Shown: one piece after another, positions 8,317 to 15,611 of the stretch
Layout of the letters: each line of letters begins with the position of its first letter
Numbering within the stretch: position 1 is the stretch's first letter
Assembly: GCA_903828675.1 (NCBI GenBank)
Contig: CAIKND010000210.1
Location: 1-39,019 of the forward strand
Direction: 5' to 3'
From: an uncultured Acidobacteriaceae bacterium
GTDB taxonomy: Bacteria; Acidobacteriota; Terriglobia; Terriglobales; Acidobacteriaceae
DNA: 39,019 nucleotides
Notes under the pieces: generated by a model
Told to the model about the DNA's origin: nothing
Seen by the model: the letters and a program-made list of their open reading frames with translations, nothing else
The model's database searches: none
Position numbers and translations under genes: made by a program

Positions 8317-9105
8317 CTATCGCCCCATGCCTGGGAGCGCGCCTTGCGAGGGGTACGCAATCAGCCGTTCTGCCAGGTCGAGCAAGCCCGCGAAGCGGGC
8401 TTCGATAAAGCGTGGCCACAGAGCCAGAGAGCCGGTCATGATCACAAAGCCTGTCAGGGTTTTTAGAGGCACTGTAAGGTTCATTACAGGCAATTGCGGG
8501 CTTAGTTTGCCCATCAACGCGACAGCAATCTCAACCAGCATGGTGGCGGCCAGTACAGGAGCTGCAAGTTCCACAGCTGCAAGGAAGATCCCCCCAGAGG
8601 CTCGCACAATTGCCAAACCTGTCGCTGGCGCCATTGCATATTGACCCAGGGGAGCGACTCGGAAGCTCCGCACCAATGAGGCCAGCATGATCCGGTCCAG
8701 GCCTGCCCCGATCACTACCAGCGTACCCATCAGTTGAAACAACTCGCCCAGAAGCGGGGTTTGAATGGACGAAGCCGGGTCCAGGAGATTCACCAGCGAA
8801 AAGCTGAACTGCAAGCCGGCAATCTGACCGGCAAACAGCAGCATCTCGTTCAACAGCGTGAGCGTAAGGCCGTAGACTAGACCTATTGCGAGTTCCCCCA
8901 GCAGCGCCGAAAAACCGATCGATACCCGGGCGCCGGGCAGTGCAGCAACCGTCGGAGCCAGGAGATATGCCACCGCCCCCACAAAGACTGCCTTCGTCCG
9001 AAGAGGCAGCGCCGTCGAAGAAAAGAACGGGGCAAAGACCACCATCCCACTCACTCGCACCAGCGCCAGCGTCATTGCGCTTAGAAAGCTCGTCCACTCC
9101 GGCAT
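8317..9105 (-). CDS. fliR: Flagellar export gate protein FliR
   Basis: 262-aa polytopic inner-membrane protein, about six membrane segments, part of the FliPQR export channel. The segment LRTKAVFVGAVAYLLAP, the loop FSLVNLLDPASSIQTPLLGEL and the C-terminal VEIAVALMGKLSPQLPVMNL are typical of the family. The start is the ATG at 9105 (MPEWTSFL), with AGAGGA six bases upstream; a longer open frame reaching into fliQ would add 28 non-hydrophobic residues and is less likely. The gene sits 14 bp after fliQ and 3 bp before flhB, the standard fliPQR-flhB order. Confidence 0.94.
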   Translation of the reverse strand: MPEWTSFLSAMTLALVRVSGMVVFAPFFSSTALPLRTKAVFVGAVAYLLAPTVAALPGARVSIGFSALLGELAIGLVYGLTLTLLNEMLLFAGQIAGLQFSFSLVNLLDPASSIQTPLLGELFQLMGTLVVIGAGLDRIMLASLVRSFRVAPLGQYAMAPATGLAIVRASGGIFLAAVELAAPVLAATMLVEIAVALMGKLSPQLPVMNLTVPLKTLTGFVIMTGSLALWPRFIEARFAGLLDLAERLIAYPSQGALPGMGR

Positions 9106-9119
9106 CGCAAGTCCTCTTC

Positions 9120-9389
9120 TTAACCTATGTAGCGGTGCAGATCGGTGAGCAACAGCCTCGTGTAGGCGGCCATCCTCTCCAGAAACCAAGGCATTCCAAC
9201 CAGGAGAATCATTGCTACGGCTATCAGCCTGGGAACGCTGGTCAAGGACTGCTCCTGCAGACTGGTCAGGGTCTGAACCAGGCTCAACAGAAAGCTCAAC
9301 AGTGCCGAGGCTATCAGCAACGGCGCCGCCAAGATCATGGCCTCTTTCATCAGTTGACGCAGCAGTTCGGCAACCATATCGGGCGTCAT
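9120..9389 (-). CDS. fliQ: Flagellar export gate protein FliQ
   Basis: 89-aa protein with two membrane hairpin segments (about residues 18-38 and 54-70), the normal size and topology for FliQ. Family features include TPDMVAELLRQLMKEAMILA at the start and the LTSLQEQSLTSVPRLIAV loop between the segments. It assembles with FliP and FliR into the helical export channel inside the MS ring. GGGGAG lies five bases before the ATG. It is separated by ten bases from fliP and by 14 from fliR. Confidence 0.95.
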   Translation of the reverse strand: MTPDMVAELLRQLMKEAMILAAPLLIASALLSFLLSLVQTLTSLQEQSLTSVPRLIAVAMILLVGMPWFLERMAAYTRLLLTDLHRYIG

Positions 9390-9399
9390 ACTTCTCCCC

Positions 9400-10107
9400 T
9401 CAAAAACTCTTCAATAGCGAGTTCGCCAGCAAGTTCCAGCCGTCCACCATCACGAACAGAAGAATCTTCAACGGCGTTGAAACCACCACCGGCGGCAGTT
9501 GAAACATACCGATCGAGGTGGTAATCGAGGCGGTGACCATGTCGATCAGAAGGAATGGCAGAAACAGCACGGCGCCAATCGCGAACCCGGCCTTTAGCTC
9601 AGAGAGGATGTAGGCCGGAACCACCACCCGCATCGGAAGGTCGTCGGCCGTATTGGGACGTGGAATCTGGCCGGCCGCCGTAAACAGGGCGAGGTCTTTC
9701 TCCCGGGCATAGCGCAGCATGAAATGCTTCACTGGCTGCGCTCCTCTATCGACGGCTTCCATGCCGGTAATCTGGCCGGCCCGGTAGGGCTCAATGGACT
9801 GTTGGTCTACCAGATTGAACACCGGAGTCATAAGGAACCAGGTCATCATCAGGGCCAGTCCCATCAGGGTCGGATTCGAAGGAGCAGTTTGCGTTCCCAG
9901 TGCCTGACGCAGAAAGTGGAACACCACCAGTAAGCGAACCATGGGGGTCATGGCCATCAGAATTGCCGGCAGAAGCGTTATAAGCGTCAGGACAAAGAGA
10001 ATGGTCCACGGCGTCGAATCGGAAGGATGCAGACGCGCATTGAGTTCGGGCAGGATGGACACCGGGGCCGCAGTCGCAATGCGCGTTGCAGCCCACAGGC
10101 CTACCAT
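9400..10107 (-). CDS. fliP: Flagellar export gate protein FliP
   Basis: 235-aa inner-membrane protein forming the export channel core. After a short, weakly hydrophobic N terminus that may act as a signal peptide (ATRIATAAP), the conserved block TLITLLPAILMAMTPMVRLL is followed by the family signature FHFLRQALGTQTAPSNPTLM, then AYILSELKAGFAIGAVLFLP and the C-terminal MVDGWNLLANSLLKSF. Length is close to the usual ~245 aa. The start overlaps the end of the FliO-like frame by seven bases. Neighbours fliQ and fliR follow in canonical order. Confidence 0.95.
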   Translation of the reverse strand: MVGLWAATRIATAAPVSILPELNARLHPSDSTPWTILFVLTLITLLPAILMAMTPMVRLLVVFHFLRQALGTQTAPSNPTLMGLALMMTWFLMTPVFNLVDQQSIEPYRAGQITGMEAVDRGAQPVKHFMLRYAREKDLALFTAAGQIPRPNTADDLPMRVVVPAYILSELKAGFAIGAVLFLPFLLIDMVTASITTSIGMFQLPPVVVSTPLKILLFVMVDGWNLLANSLLKSF

Positions 10108-10391
10108 GAAACCCTCGCCGCGCGAGATGCCGCATTGCGGTTACCCGGGCTTGACGCTTGATCCAGAGCATAAAAAGCCGGACCACCCTCTGCCGAAGTT
10201 GCCACCAGAAACCGTCTTCCTTCAGCTTCAACCAAGGCAAGCGTCTGGCGGGGAGCCAGCGTAATGCGTTCCACAAGCGCCAGTCGAGGCGCATTGCAGC
10301 GCCTGCTCCGCAGCCTTTCCAGCAGCCAACTGGCCAACCCTGTCGCTGGCTGTGTATGCAGCCCAGTTTTCCCGTGCTCCTCCTGCTTCAT
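10101..10391 (-). CDS. fliO: FliO-like flagellar biosynthesis protein, no membrane anchor visible
   Basis: 96-aa protein in the position where fliO normally lies, between fliN and fliP. Residues about 36-75 (LALVERITLAPRQTLALVEA then RRFLVATSAEGGPAFYAL) match the small cytoplasmic beta-rich domain of FliO: a beta strand, a turn with Pro, a V-x-x-x-G-R-x-x-L strand, and a final strand. FliO usually starts with a periplasmic tail and a transmembrane helix, which stabilises FliP. Here the first 35 residues are polar and charged (QEEHGKTGLHTQPATGLA, LLERLRSRRC) with no membrane segment. AGGA sits about six bases before the ATG. The call rests mainly on position and the short domain pattern. Confidence 0.6.
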   Translation of the reverse strand: MKQEEHGKTGLHTQPATGLASWLLERLRSRRCNAPRLALVERITLAPRQTLALVEAEGRRFLVATSAEGGPAFYALDQASSPGNRNAASRAARVSW

Positions 10392-10434
10392 TCTCCGGTC
10401 CTTCCCTGTATTCGCTAATCCAATTGCCGCCGTG

Positions 10435-10842
10435 TCAGGCCAATCTGGTGATCCGCACCGCCAGTTGCAAATCGATCACCTCGAACTCGCTCCAGGCCAG
10501 TTGCACGTCCCCTGAGGCAAGCGGGACATCGTCTCCGTTGCCCCAGCGCGACTCGATCAGATGTCCTGGTTCCAGCGCCAGCAAGTTGCGCACTCGGAAC
10601 TCCCGCACCGGAACAGCCACATCCAGTTGCACCGGAAGCCGTGCGGCGGGTGCACTCAGCGCGAACGGATCGGCCTCTTCCCGTTGTTGCGGAGAACGAG
10701 TAGCCAACGCTTGCGCATTGGCGAGTTCATTGGTGCACTTGGTCGCCGCATCATTCGTGTGTTCGCTCTCTGGCGCCGGTAGTGGATGTGCTGTTGCCAT
10801 TTGCTTAGGAAGCATGCAGAAAGGTGACCAGAAGCTGGACAT
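10435..10842 (-). CDS. fliN: Flagellar motor switch protein FliN
   Basis: 135-aa protein whose C-terminal ~70 residues form a SpoA domain (LPVQLDVAVPVREFRVRNLL, then LEPGHLIESRWGNGDDVPLA and VQLAWSEFEVIDLQLAVRIT). The N-terminal ~65 residues are low-complexity Ala/Pro/Glu-rich, as in many FliN proteins. With FliM it builds the lower C-ring and helps dock export substrates. The first gene of the motility operon as seen here. No good ribosome site is evident for any candidate start; ATGs at 10842, 10815 and 10800 are all possible, so the first ~14 residues are uncertain. The SpoA domain differs clearly from that of the protein at 2313-3062. Confidence 0.82.
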   Translation of the reverse strand: MSSFWSPFCMLPKQMATAHPLPAPESEHTNDAATKCTNELANAQALATRSPQQREEADPFALSAPAARLPVQLDVAVPVREFRVRNLLALEPGHLIESRWGNGDDVPLASGDVQLAWSEFEVIDLQLAVRITRLA

Positions 10843-10997
10843 AATGATTGGGAAAAACTAATAGATCCAGCGACCTCTCCGCAGTTCGAGACGCCCGAAA
10901 CCTCAAAGCCCATCGCTGCTACACTGAAAGAGGTCGGTAATTTGCGATTCTCCAGCTCAAACCAGCCGGAAATCGCCCCTAATCGAGGTCGAAGACG

Positions 10998-11951
10998 ATG
11001 CCGGAACAGAATGAAAACAAGAGTTTTGCTTCAACCAGTCTGCGCCTGAAAGTAGGCTTGGCAGAGATGCTTAAGGGCGGCGTCATCATGGACGTGATGA
11101 ACGTAGAGCAGGCGCGCATTGCCGAGCAATCGGGCGCCGCCGCAGTCATGGCCTTGGAACGCGTGCCGGCCATGATCCGCGCCGAGGGTGGGGTAGCACG
11201 CATGGCCAAGCCCAGCCTCATCAAACAGATCATTCAGGCCGTCTCCATACCCGTCATGGCCAAGGCTCGCATCGGCCACTTTGCCGAAGCCCAGATTCTC
11301 CAGGAACTGGGTGTCGACTTCATCGACGAGAGTGAGGTCCTCACCCCGGCCGACGAAGCCCATCACATCGACAAGCACGCCTTTACGACCCCTTTTGTCT
11401 GCGGGGCGCGTAACCTGGGCGAAGCCCTCCGGCGCATCGCCGAGGGAGCCGCCATGATCCGCACCAAGGGCGAGGCTGGAACGGGCGACGTAGTCCATGC
11501 AGTGCAGCATATGCGTCAGATCACCAGCGAAATGCGTGCCCTCACCGTGCTCACCGAGCAGGAACTCTACGCAGCCGCCAAGAATCACCAGGCGCCTTAC
11601 GAACTGATCCGCATGGTTGCGCAAACCGGCAAGTTGCCGGTCCCGAACTTCTCAGCCGGTGGTATCGCCACGCCCGCGGACGCGGCTCTGATGATGCAAT
11701 TGGGCGCCGAGGCCATCTTTGTCGGATCGGGAATTTTCATGAAAGAGCGTGCCACCCCGCTCGATGTCGAAAATGACCCGAAGGAACGCGAAGAGGCCGT
11801 CTCCCGCGCCAAGGCAATCGTCATCGCCACCACGCATTACAATGACCCGAAAGTGCTGGCTGAAGTCAGCGAGCAAGTTACCGGCACTATGAAGGGGCTG
11901 GCCGCCGCCGGCCTTGAAGAGTCGCAGCTCCTGCAAACTCGCGGCTGGTAG
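10998..11951 (+). CDS. pdxS: Pyridoxal 5'-phosphate synthase, synthase subunit PdxS
   Basis: 317-aa TIM-barrel enzyme of the DXP-independent vitamin B6 route. It makes PLP from ribose 5-phosphate, glyceraldehyde 3-phosphate and ammonia supplied by PdxT. The family motifs are clear: GGVIMDVMNVEQA (Asp32), ALERVPAMIRAEGGVARM, IPVMAKARIGH with Lys89 as the ribose-phosphate Schiff-base lysine, and AAMIRTKGEAGTG with Lys157 as the second lysine. One small oddity is Met in the motif usually read as VPADIRA. It starts 155 bp from the divergent flagellar operon; CGAGG lies eight bases before the ATG. pdxT follows 28 bp downstream. Confidence 0.97.
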   Translation: MPEQNENKSFASTSLRLKVGLAEMLKGGVIMDVMNVEQARIAEQSGAAAVMALERVPAMIRAEGGVARMAKPSLIKQIIQAVSIPVMAKARIGHFAEAQILQELGVDFIDESEVLTPADEAHHIDKHAFTTPFVCGARNLGEALRRIAEGAAMIRTKGEAGTGDVVHAVQHMRQITSEMRALTVLTEQELYAAAKNHQAPYELIRMVAQTGKLPVPNFSAGGIATPADAALMMQLGAEAIFVGSGIFMKERATPLDVENDPKEREEAVSRAKAIVIATTHYNDPKVLAEVSEQVTGTMKGLAAAGLEESQLLQTRGW

Positions 11952-11979
11952 CTTGGCAAATGCAAAGGAGCACCCGGGG

Positions 11980-12603
11980 TTGACCGAAAACCGCTCTCTG
12001 CCGCGAATCGGCGTATTAGCGATTCAAGGCGACTACGCCGCCCATGCCGCGGCGCTCGCAGATGCGGGTGCTGATCCCCTCGAAGTCCGTCAGCCAGACC
12101 AACTCAAGGGCCTGGCGGGACTGATTCTGCCCGGCGGTGAATCGACCACTATCCTCAAGTTTCTCGATAAACTCAACTTTTTTGAGATCTTGCAGGAATT
12201 TTGCAGCGTAAACCCCGTCTTTGGTACTTGCGCCGGGGCAATACTACTGGCACGTGAGGTTCGCAATCCCGCTCAGCGCAGCCTGGGTGTCCTGGATGCT
12301 GTCGTCGAGCGAAATGCCTACGGGCGCCAGGTCGACTCCAGCATCCTGACGGCTGAAACCGCGCTGCCCGGCGGCCCGCTTGAGATGGTCTTCATACGCG
12401 CTCCGCGCATTGTAAACACGGGATCGACTGTCAAGGTGCTTGCTGTCCGGGACGGTTCTCCCGTTCTGGTCAGGCAGGGATCGGTTCTGGCGGCCACGTT
12501 CCATCCGGAACTCTCCCCTGACCGGAGGGTGCACCAGTTATTTGTTCAGATCGTGAATGCCGCGCACTCTCAAAAAGCACATGAACTCGAGGTCAGGTTC
12601 TAA
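11980..12603 (+). CDS. pdxT: Pyridoxal 5'-phosphate synthase, glutaminase subunit PdxT
   Basis: 207-aa class I glutamine amidotransferase that hydrolyses glutamine and channels ammonia to PdxS. The IGVLAIQGDYAAH start, the oxyanion loop LPGGEST, the nucleophile Cys84 in FGTCAGAILLA and the His175/Glu177 pair in ATFHPEL complete the catalytic triad. The start is set at the TTG at 11980, which has AAGGAG nine bases upstream; the open frame reaches back into pdxS but those residues are not part of the family. The pairing with pdxS in one operon is the usual arrangement. Confidence 0.94.
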   Translation: MTENRSLPRIGVLAIQGDYAAHAAALADAGADPLEVRQPDQLKGLAGLILPGGESTTILKFLDKLNFFEILQEFCSVNPVFGTCAGAILLAREVRNPAQRSLGVLDAVVERNAYGRQVDSSILTAETALPGGPLEMVFIRAPRIVNTGSTVKVLAVRDGSPVLVRQGSVLAATFHPELSPDRRVHQLFVQIVNAAHSQKAHELEVRF

Positions 12604-12707
12604 GCCTTTACTGAATGCGGCCAAACCACAGGATTGACGCCTCTACTTCAGAATCTGGATGCGTCTAAACGAAAGTGGGAGTAATCTCATTTTCACAGAG
12701 GCCTGTT

Positions 12708-13472
12708 ATGCCTTCCATTTTTACGCCTTCCCCCGCAGAAACAGAGCGCAAAGAGCCTGGATTTGGCGGCAGGCCACCCGTTACCCGTCGCCCAACAGGT
12801 GGTGGAGGCGGTGGCGGAGACGATGACTGGAAGAGTCCTCGACGGAGTCCGCGCGATCGTCTTCACCGCTTTAGAGCGTTCCTGCTTTGTGCGCTCGCCG
12901 GCGACATGGTTTTCTTTGTTGTACTGGTGGCGCTCTTCTATGCGCGTCAAGCTGGCACCTACATGGACCCTCGTACCCTTCGTCAGGTTGCAGACTGGCA
13001 TCCCGTGTTGCTGCCGCCAATTCTTTATCTCAACACTGCGGCTCTGCTCTTGAGCTGCCTGCCCATGGAACTGGCCCGAAGGCATATTTTCAGTGAAATT
13101 GATGTAATGGAAGAATGGCTGGGGCTGGGCCAGCCGGCGATTCGCCGAACGCTGCCCTGGCTAGCTGCGACCTTTGGGCTTGGGGTGCTCTTTCTCGCCG
13201 GACAAATCATGGCCTGGAAGCAGTTGACGGCGCAGGGCTTTGAGTTCGACCGAACGGCAACTCCCGCGAGTTACTTCTTCTACGTCATCTCCGGTATGCA
13301 TGCAGCTCATCTGGTTCTCGGTATTCTGGCGTTGCTGCTTTGCCTTACGGCTCTTGGCTTTCTAAAGCACGTCGAGTCGCGCCAGATAGCTGTGGACATC
13401 ACTGCCTGGTTCTGGCACACAATGGGATTCACCTGGGCGCTGCTGTTCGCAGTCCTGGTATATGGGCAATAA
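12708..13472 (+). CDS. Heme-copper oxidase subunit III-type membrane protein (orphan)
   Basis: 254-aa membrane protein of the CoxC/CyoC family. Residues ~60-250 contain about five membrane segments with family features: FLLCALAGDMVFFVVLVALF, an intervening LYLNTAALLLSCLPMELARR, WLAATFGLGVLFLAGQIMAW, then SGMHAAHLVLGILALLL and ITAWFWHTMGFTWALLF. Subunit III has no metal centre and stabilises the oxidase. The first ~60 residues are polar, with a run of seven glycines followed by DDDW (about residues 31-41), unlike classical CoxC. No subunit I, II or assembly gene is adjacent, so it must work with subunits encoded elsewhere or have another role. The ATG at 12708 is chosen for the AGAGG six bases upstream. 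Confidence 0.82.
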   Translation: MPSIFTPSPAETERKEPGFGGRPPVTRRPTGGGGGGGDDDWKSPRRSPRDRLHRFRAFLLCALAGDMVFFVVLVALFYARQAGTYMDPRTLRQVADWHPVLLPPILYLNTAALLLSCLPMELARRHIFSEIDVMEEWLGLGQPAIRRTLPWLAATFGLGVLFLAGQIMAWKQLTAQGFEFDRTATPASYFFYVISGMHAAHLVLGILALLLCLTALGFLKHVESRQIAVDITAWFWHTMGFTWALLFAVLVYGQ

Positions 13473-13591
13473 GCTAATGAATTGAGCCAGTTGCAGTTTC
13501 AATCATGCCTGACCCGTTTGCGCTGGTTGTCGTGCCTGCAGAAAATTGGGAGAGCGGTCGCATTTGTGCAGCCGCCTCTTGCAGGGACAAA

Positions 13592-13900
13592 TCAGAACAA
13601 GGGAAGGTGAAGCAGCATACGGAAGCGCTCGCTCAGGCTCGGCACTTCAGGGCACGAATAGTAGATTTGACGATTCACAGCCATAAGTAACTGCACCGCT
13701 TCAAGCTGCTCGTTATCTGCGGAAAACGAGCCACCATTATGTACGAATTCGTCAGTCAAATACTCAATAGCATGGCCCAATTTCTCCAAGGCGTGTCCAG
13801 CCTCGGGGCTAATACGACGCCGACGGTTGACACGGACCGTGTCCATGCTGGCAGGAGGCGCAGATACCGCTAAGGGGAAAGCAGTTGTGGAAGCAGCCAT
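13592..13900 (-). CDS. Small protein of unknown function
   Basis: 102-aa soluble protein that I do not recognise as a named family. After a ~20-residue Ala/Thr-rich start it has a basic stretch (VRVNRRRRISPEAG) and then an alpha-helical region (HALEKLGHAIEYLTDEFV, LEAVQLLMAVNRQIYYSCPE, LSERFRMLLHL). GAGGA lies about eight bases before the ATG at 13900, and composition is that of a real protein, which supports expression. It stands alone, convergent with the upstream oxidase gene and facing away from nuoA. The small size, basic patch and helical content would fit a regulator or an anti-sigma-like adaptor, but nothing in the sequence proves this. Confidence 0.6.
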   Translation of the reverse strand: MAASTTAFPLAVSAPPASMDTVRVNRRRRISPEAGHALEKLGHAIEYLTDEFVHNGGSFSADNEQLEAVQLLMAVNRQIYYSCPEVPSLSERFRMLLHLPLF

Positions 13901-14149
13901 AGTCTTTATCCTCAATTCCTTCTTCGGCCCATTGGGCATTCTTTTCAGATGACTAACGTACCGATTCCCGAAATAGACCTATTATGGCTGTGTACAAGAA
14001 TGGAATTTCAGCTCTTAATCATTAGCTTGACCCCAAGCCCCTCTCTTTGACTAACAGCAAATAGGTACTCGAAGCAAGGCGAAATATGCAAAAAGAACTG
14101 AATTTTAATCTGGTTGTTTCGCCCGAAGCCGCGGCCACTGGAGGAGACG

Positions 14150-14376
14150 GCGCTTAAAGTCCACAGTTTCAGAAACTCACGAGAAATAGGGGGGGTAGGA
14201 GGGAGGGTATAGGGGAGGGGGCCCAAGCGTGCATCGGGAATCCGGGTCGATGGTGGAGACACGGGCGCAATTTGGACGTTGGTTTTCATGATCTCGCGAC
14301 CAGGCGGAGGTCAGGAAGTCCCTGCCCGTTCTTTCCATTTCAATTGTGCGCCAAAGCAAGGTAATTATCCGCAATG
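14150..14376 (+). repeat. G-rich dispersed intergenic element, copy B
   Basis: Sits in the 13901-14698 gap, which holds no gene. It has a G-rich tract at 14189-14221 with several GGG runs, able in principle to form a G-quadruplex, and about 118 bases later the end block TTCAATTGTGCGCC (14339-14352) continuing with AAAGCAAGGTAATTATCCGC. The end block matches copy C at 30424-30460 with few changes, and the reverse complement of 1-27. Exact outer limits are uncertain because the parts between are not well conserved. Confidence 0.6.
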
Positions 14377-14582
14377 TCCCCACGGGCATTTTTAGACCCG
14401 CGCTGGATGAAAAGCAGAGCCTAGCAGGATGCGATGAAGTCTCCGTTTTCCGAAGTTCCAAGGCGAAATCCGGGGCGTCCAGTGGCTAGGGCATTGCGCG
14501 CGATACCAAGCCGAACGATGGCAGCGAGGCTAACACTCCCTCTTCCCGGCTCCCGGCACCCGGATGCTATTCACTCCCCGCC

Positions 14583-14611
14583 TTGACGGGATGAGGCTGA
14601 AAACCTAATCT
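14583..14611 (+). promoter_or_regulatory. Probable sigma70-type promoter of the nuo operon
   Basis: TTGACG at 14583-14588 and TAATCT at 14606-14611 are separated by 17 bases, close to the sigma70 consensus. Transcription would start near 14618, leaving a leader of about 80 nt before nuoA. The leader is AT-richer than its surroundings and contains T-rich runs, which might matter for regulation; no riboswitch was recognised. Position before a long operon adds support; not tested. Confidence 0.5.
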
Positions 14612-14698
14612 CAATCCAGCACCTTTTTTGGTCCGAGATGAGAATTGCCCCACGGGTCGGGTGCCATCTTAATTTGATTTTTTCAGGACAGGGTGGCG

Positions 14699-15100
14699 AT
14701 GGTCCCCTACTACTGGCAGTATCTCCCGCTGTTGATGCAGATCCTGGCCGCATTTTTGCTTGGGCTGGGGATGGTGACGGCCTCCTGGTTTGTGGGCCGG
14801 CACCGCAACACTCGCGTCAAACTGGACGCTTATGAGTGCGGCATCCAAGCTGTTGGAGACGCCCGCAGCCGCTTCAGCGTGCGGTTTTACCTTGTGGCCG
14901 TGCTTTTCATCCTGTTCGACGTGGAAACAGTCTTCATGATGCCTTGGGCGGTGATCTATCGAAAGCTGCCTCAGATCACCGGCTCTCGTCTCTTCGGTTT
15001 CTGGGAGATGCTCGTGTACCTTGGCTTTGTGGCCGTTGGCCTCTACTATATAGTTCGCAAGGGCGTCCTTAACTGGAGCCAGGACAAGGCGGACCTTTGA
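14699..15100 (+). CDS. nuoA: NADH-quinone oxidoreductase subunit A
   Basis: 133-aa membrane subunit of complex I with three transmembrane helices, lying near the quinone channel. The conserved loop LDAYECGIQAVGDARSRFSV and the following VRFYLVAVLFILFDVETVFM are diagnostic for NuoA/ND3. The ATG at 14699 has AGGG five bases upstream; a GTG six bases earlier (14693) is also possible. First gene of the nuo operon. The stop is one base before the nuoC start, so nuoB, which normally follows nuoA, is not here. Confidence 0.95.
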   Translation: MVPYYWQYLPLLMQILAAFLLGLGMVTASWFVGRHRNTRVKLDAYECGIQAVGDARSRFSVRFYLVAVLFILFDVETVFMMPWAVIYRKLPQITGSRLFGFWEMLVYLGFVAVGLYYIVRKGVLNWSQDKADL

Positions 15101-15101
15101 G

Positions 15102-15611
15102 ATGACCAACGAGGCTCGAAACAAAACTTTGCCCAATAAAGCGGCGGTACTTGAGGAACTTGGCGGGCACCCAGCCGTCAAAGCGATTCTGGCGTGGAAT
15201 TCCGAGGCTCTTACCGATGCCAGGTTCGACCGCAACGAACTCACCTTGAGCTTTGAACCGGAGCAGATCTGCGCAGCCGCCAGAGCGGTTCAGGCCGCCG
15301 GCTACAACTTCTTCGAGGACATGACGGCGGTCGACTGGTTCCCCGCCTCGCCGCGGTTCCAATTGAGCTACCACATTCTGTCGCACCAATATAAGGAGTA
15401 CATCCGGTTGCGGGTGCTGCTGAAGGGCGACGAACCCTCCATCGAATCCCTTACCCCGGTGTGGCCCTCGGCCAACTTTTATGAGCGCGAGGTCTTTGAC
15501 CTGTTCGGAATTCGCTTTGATGGCCATCCCAACCTTCGCCGCATCATGATGCCCGACGATTGGCAGGGGCATCCTTTGCGCAAGGATTATCCGGTGGAGG
15601 GGTACCGCTAA
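15102..15611 (+). CDS. nuoC: NADH-quinone oxidoreductase subunit C
   Basis: 169-aa peripheral-arm subunit (30-kDa family). The C-terminal signature is clear: ANFYEREVFDLFGIRFDGHP followed by LRRIMMPDDWQGHPLRKDYP. The central EDMTAVDW and the LLKGDEPSIESLTPVWPSA stretch also fit. It is a separate gene from nuoD rather than a nuoCD fusion. It starts one base after the nuoA stop and its TAA stop shares its last base with the nuoD start. It bridges NuoD and, in a full complex, NuoB and NuoI, neither of which is encoded here. Confidence 0.96.
   Translation: MTNEARNKTLPNKAAVLEELGGHPAVKAILAWNSEALTDARFDRNELTLSFEPEQICAAARAVQAAGYNFFEDMTAVDWFPASPRFQLSYHILSHQYKEYIRLRVLLKGDEPSIESLTPVWPSANFYEREVFDLFGIRFDGHPNLRRIMMPDDWQGHPLRKDYPVEGYR

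Noticed and set aside
13505..13690. Short plus-strand open frame after the oxidase subunit gene
   Set aside because: No ribosome site, no recognisable features, overlaps the more convincing minus-strand gene.
15098..15104. Possible relic of nuoB at the nuoA/nuoC junction
   Set aside because: The junction has one base between stop and start; nothing is left to be a relic.
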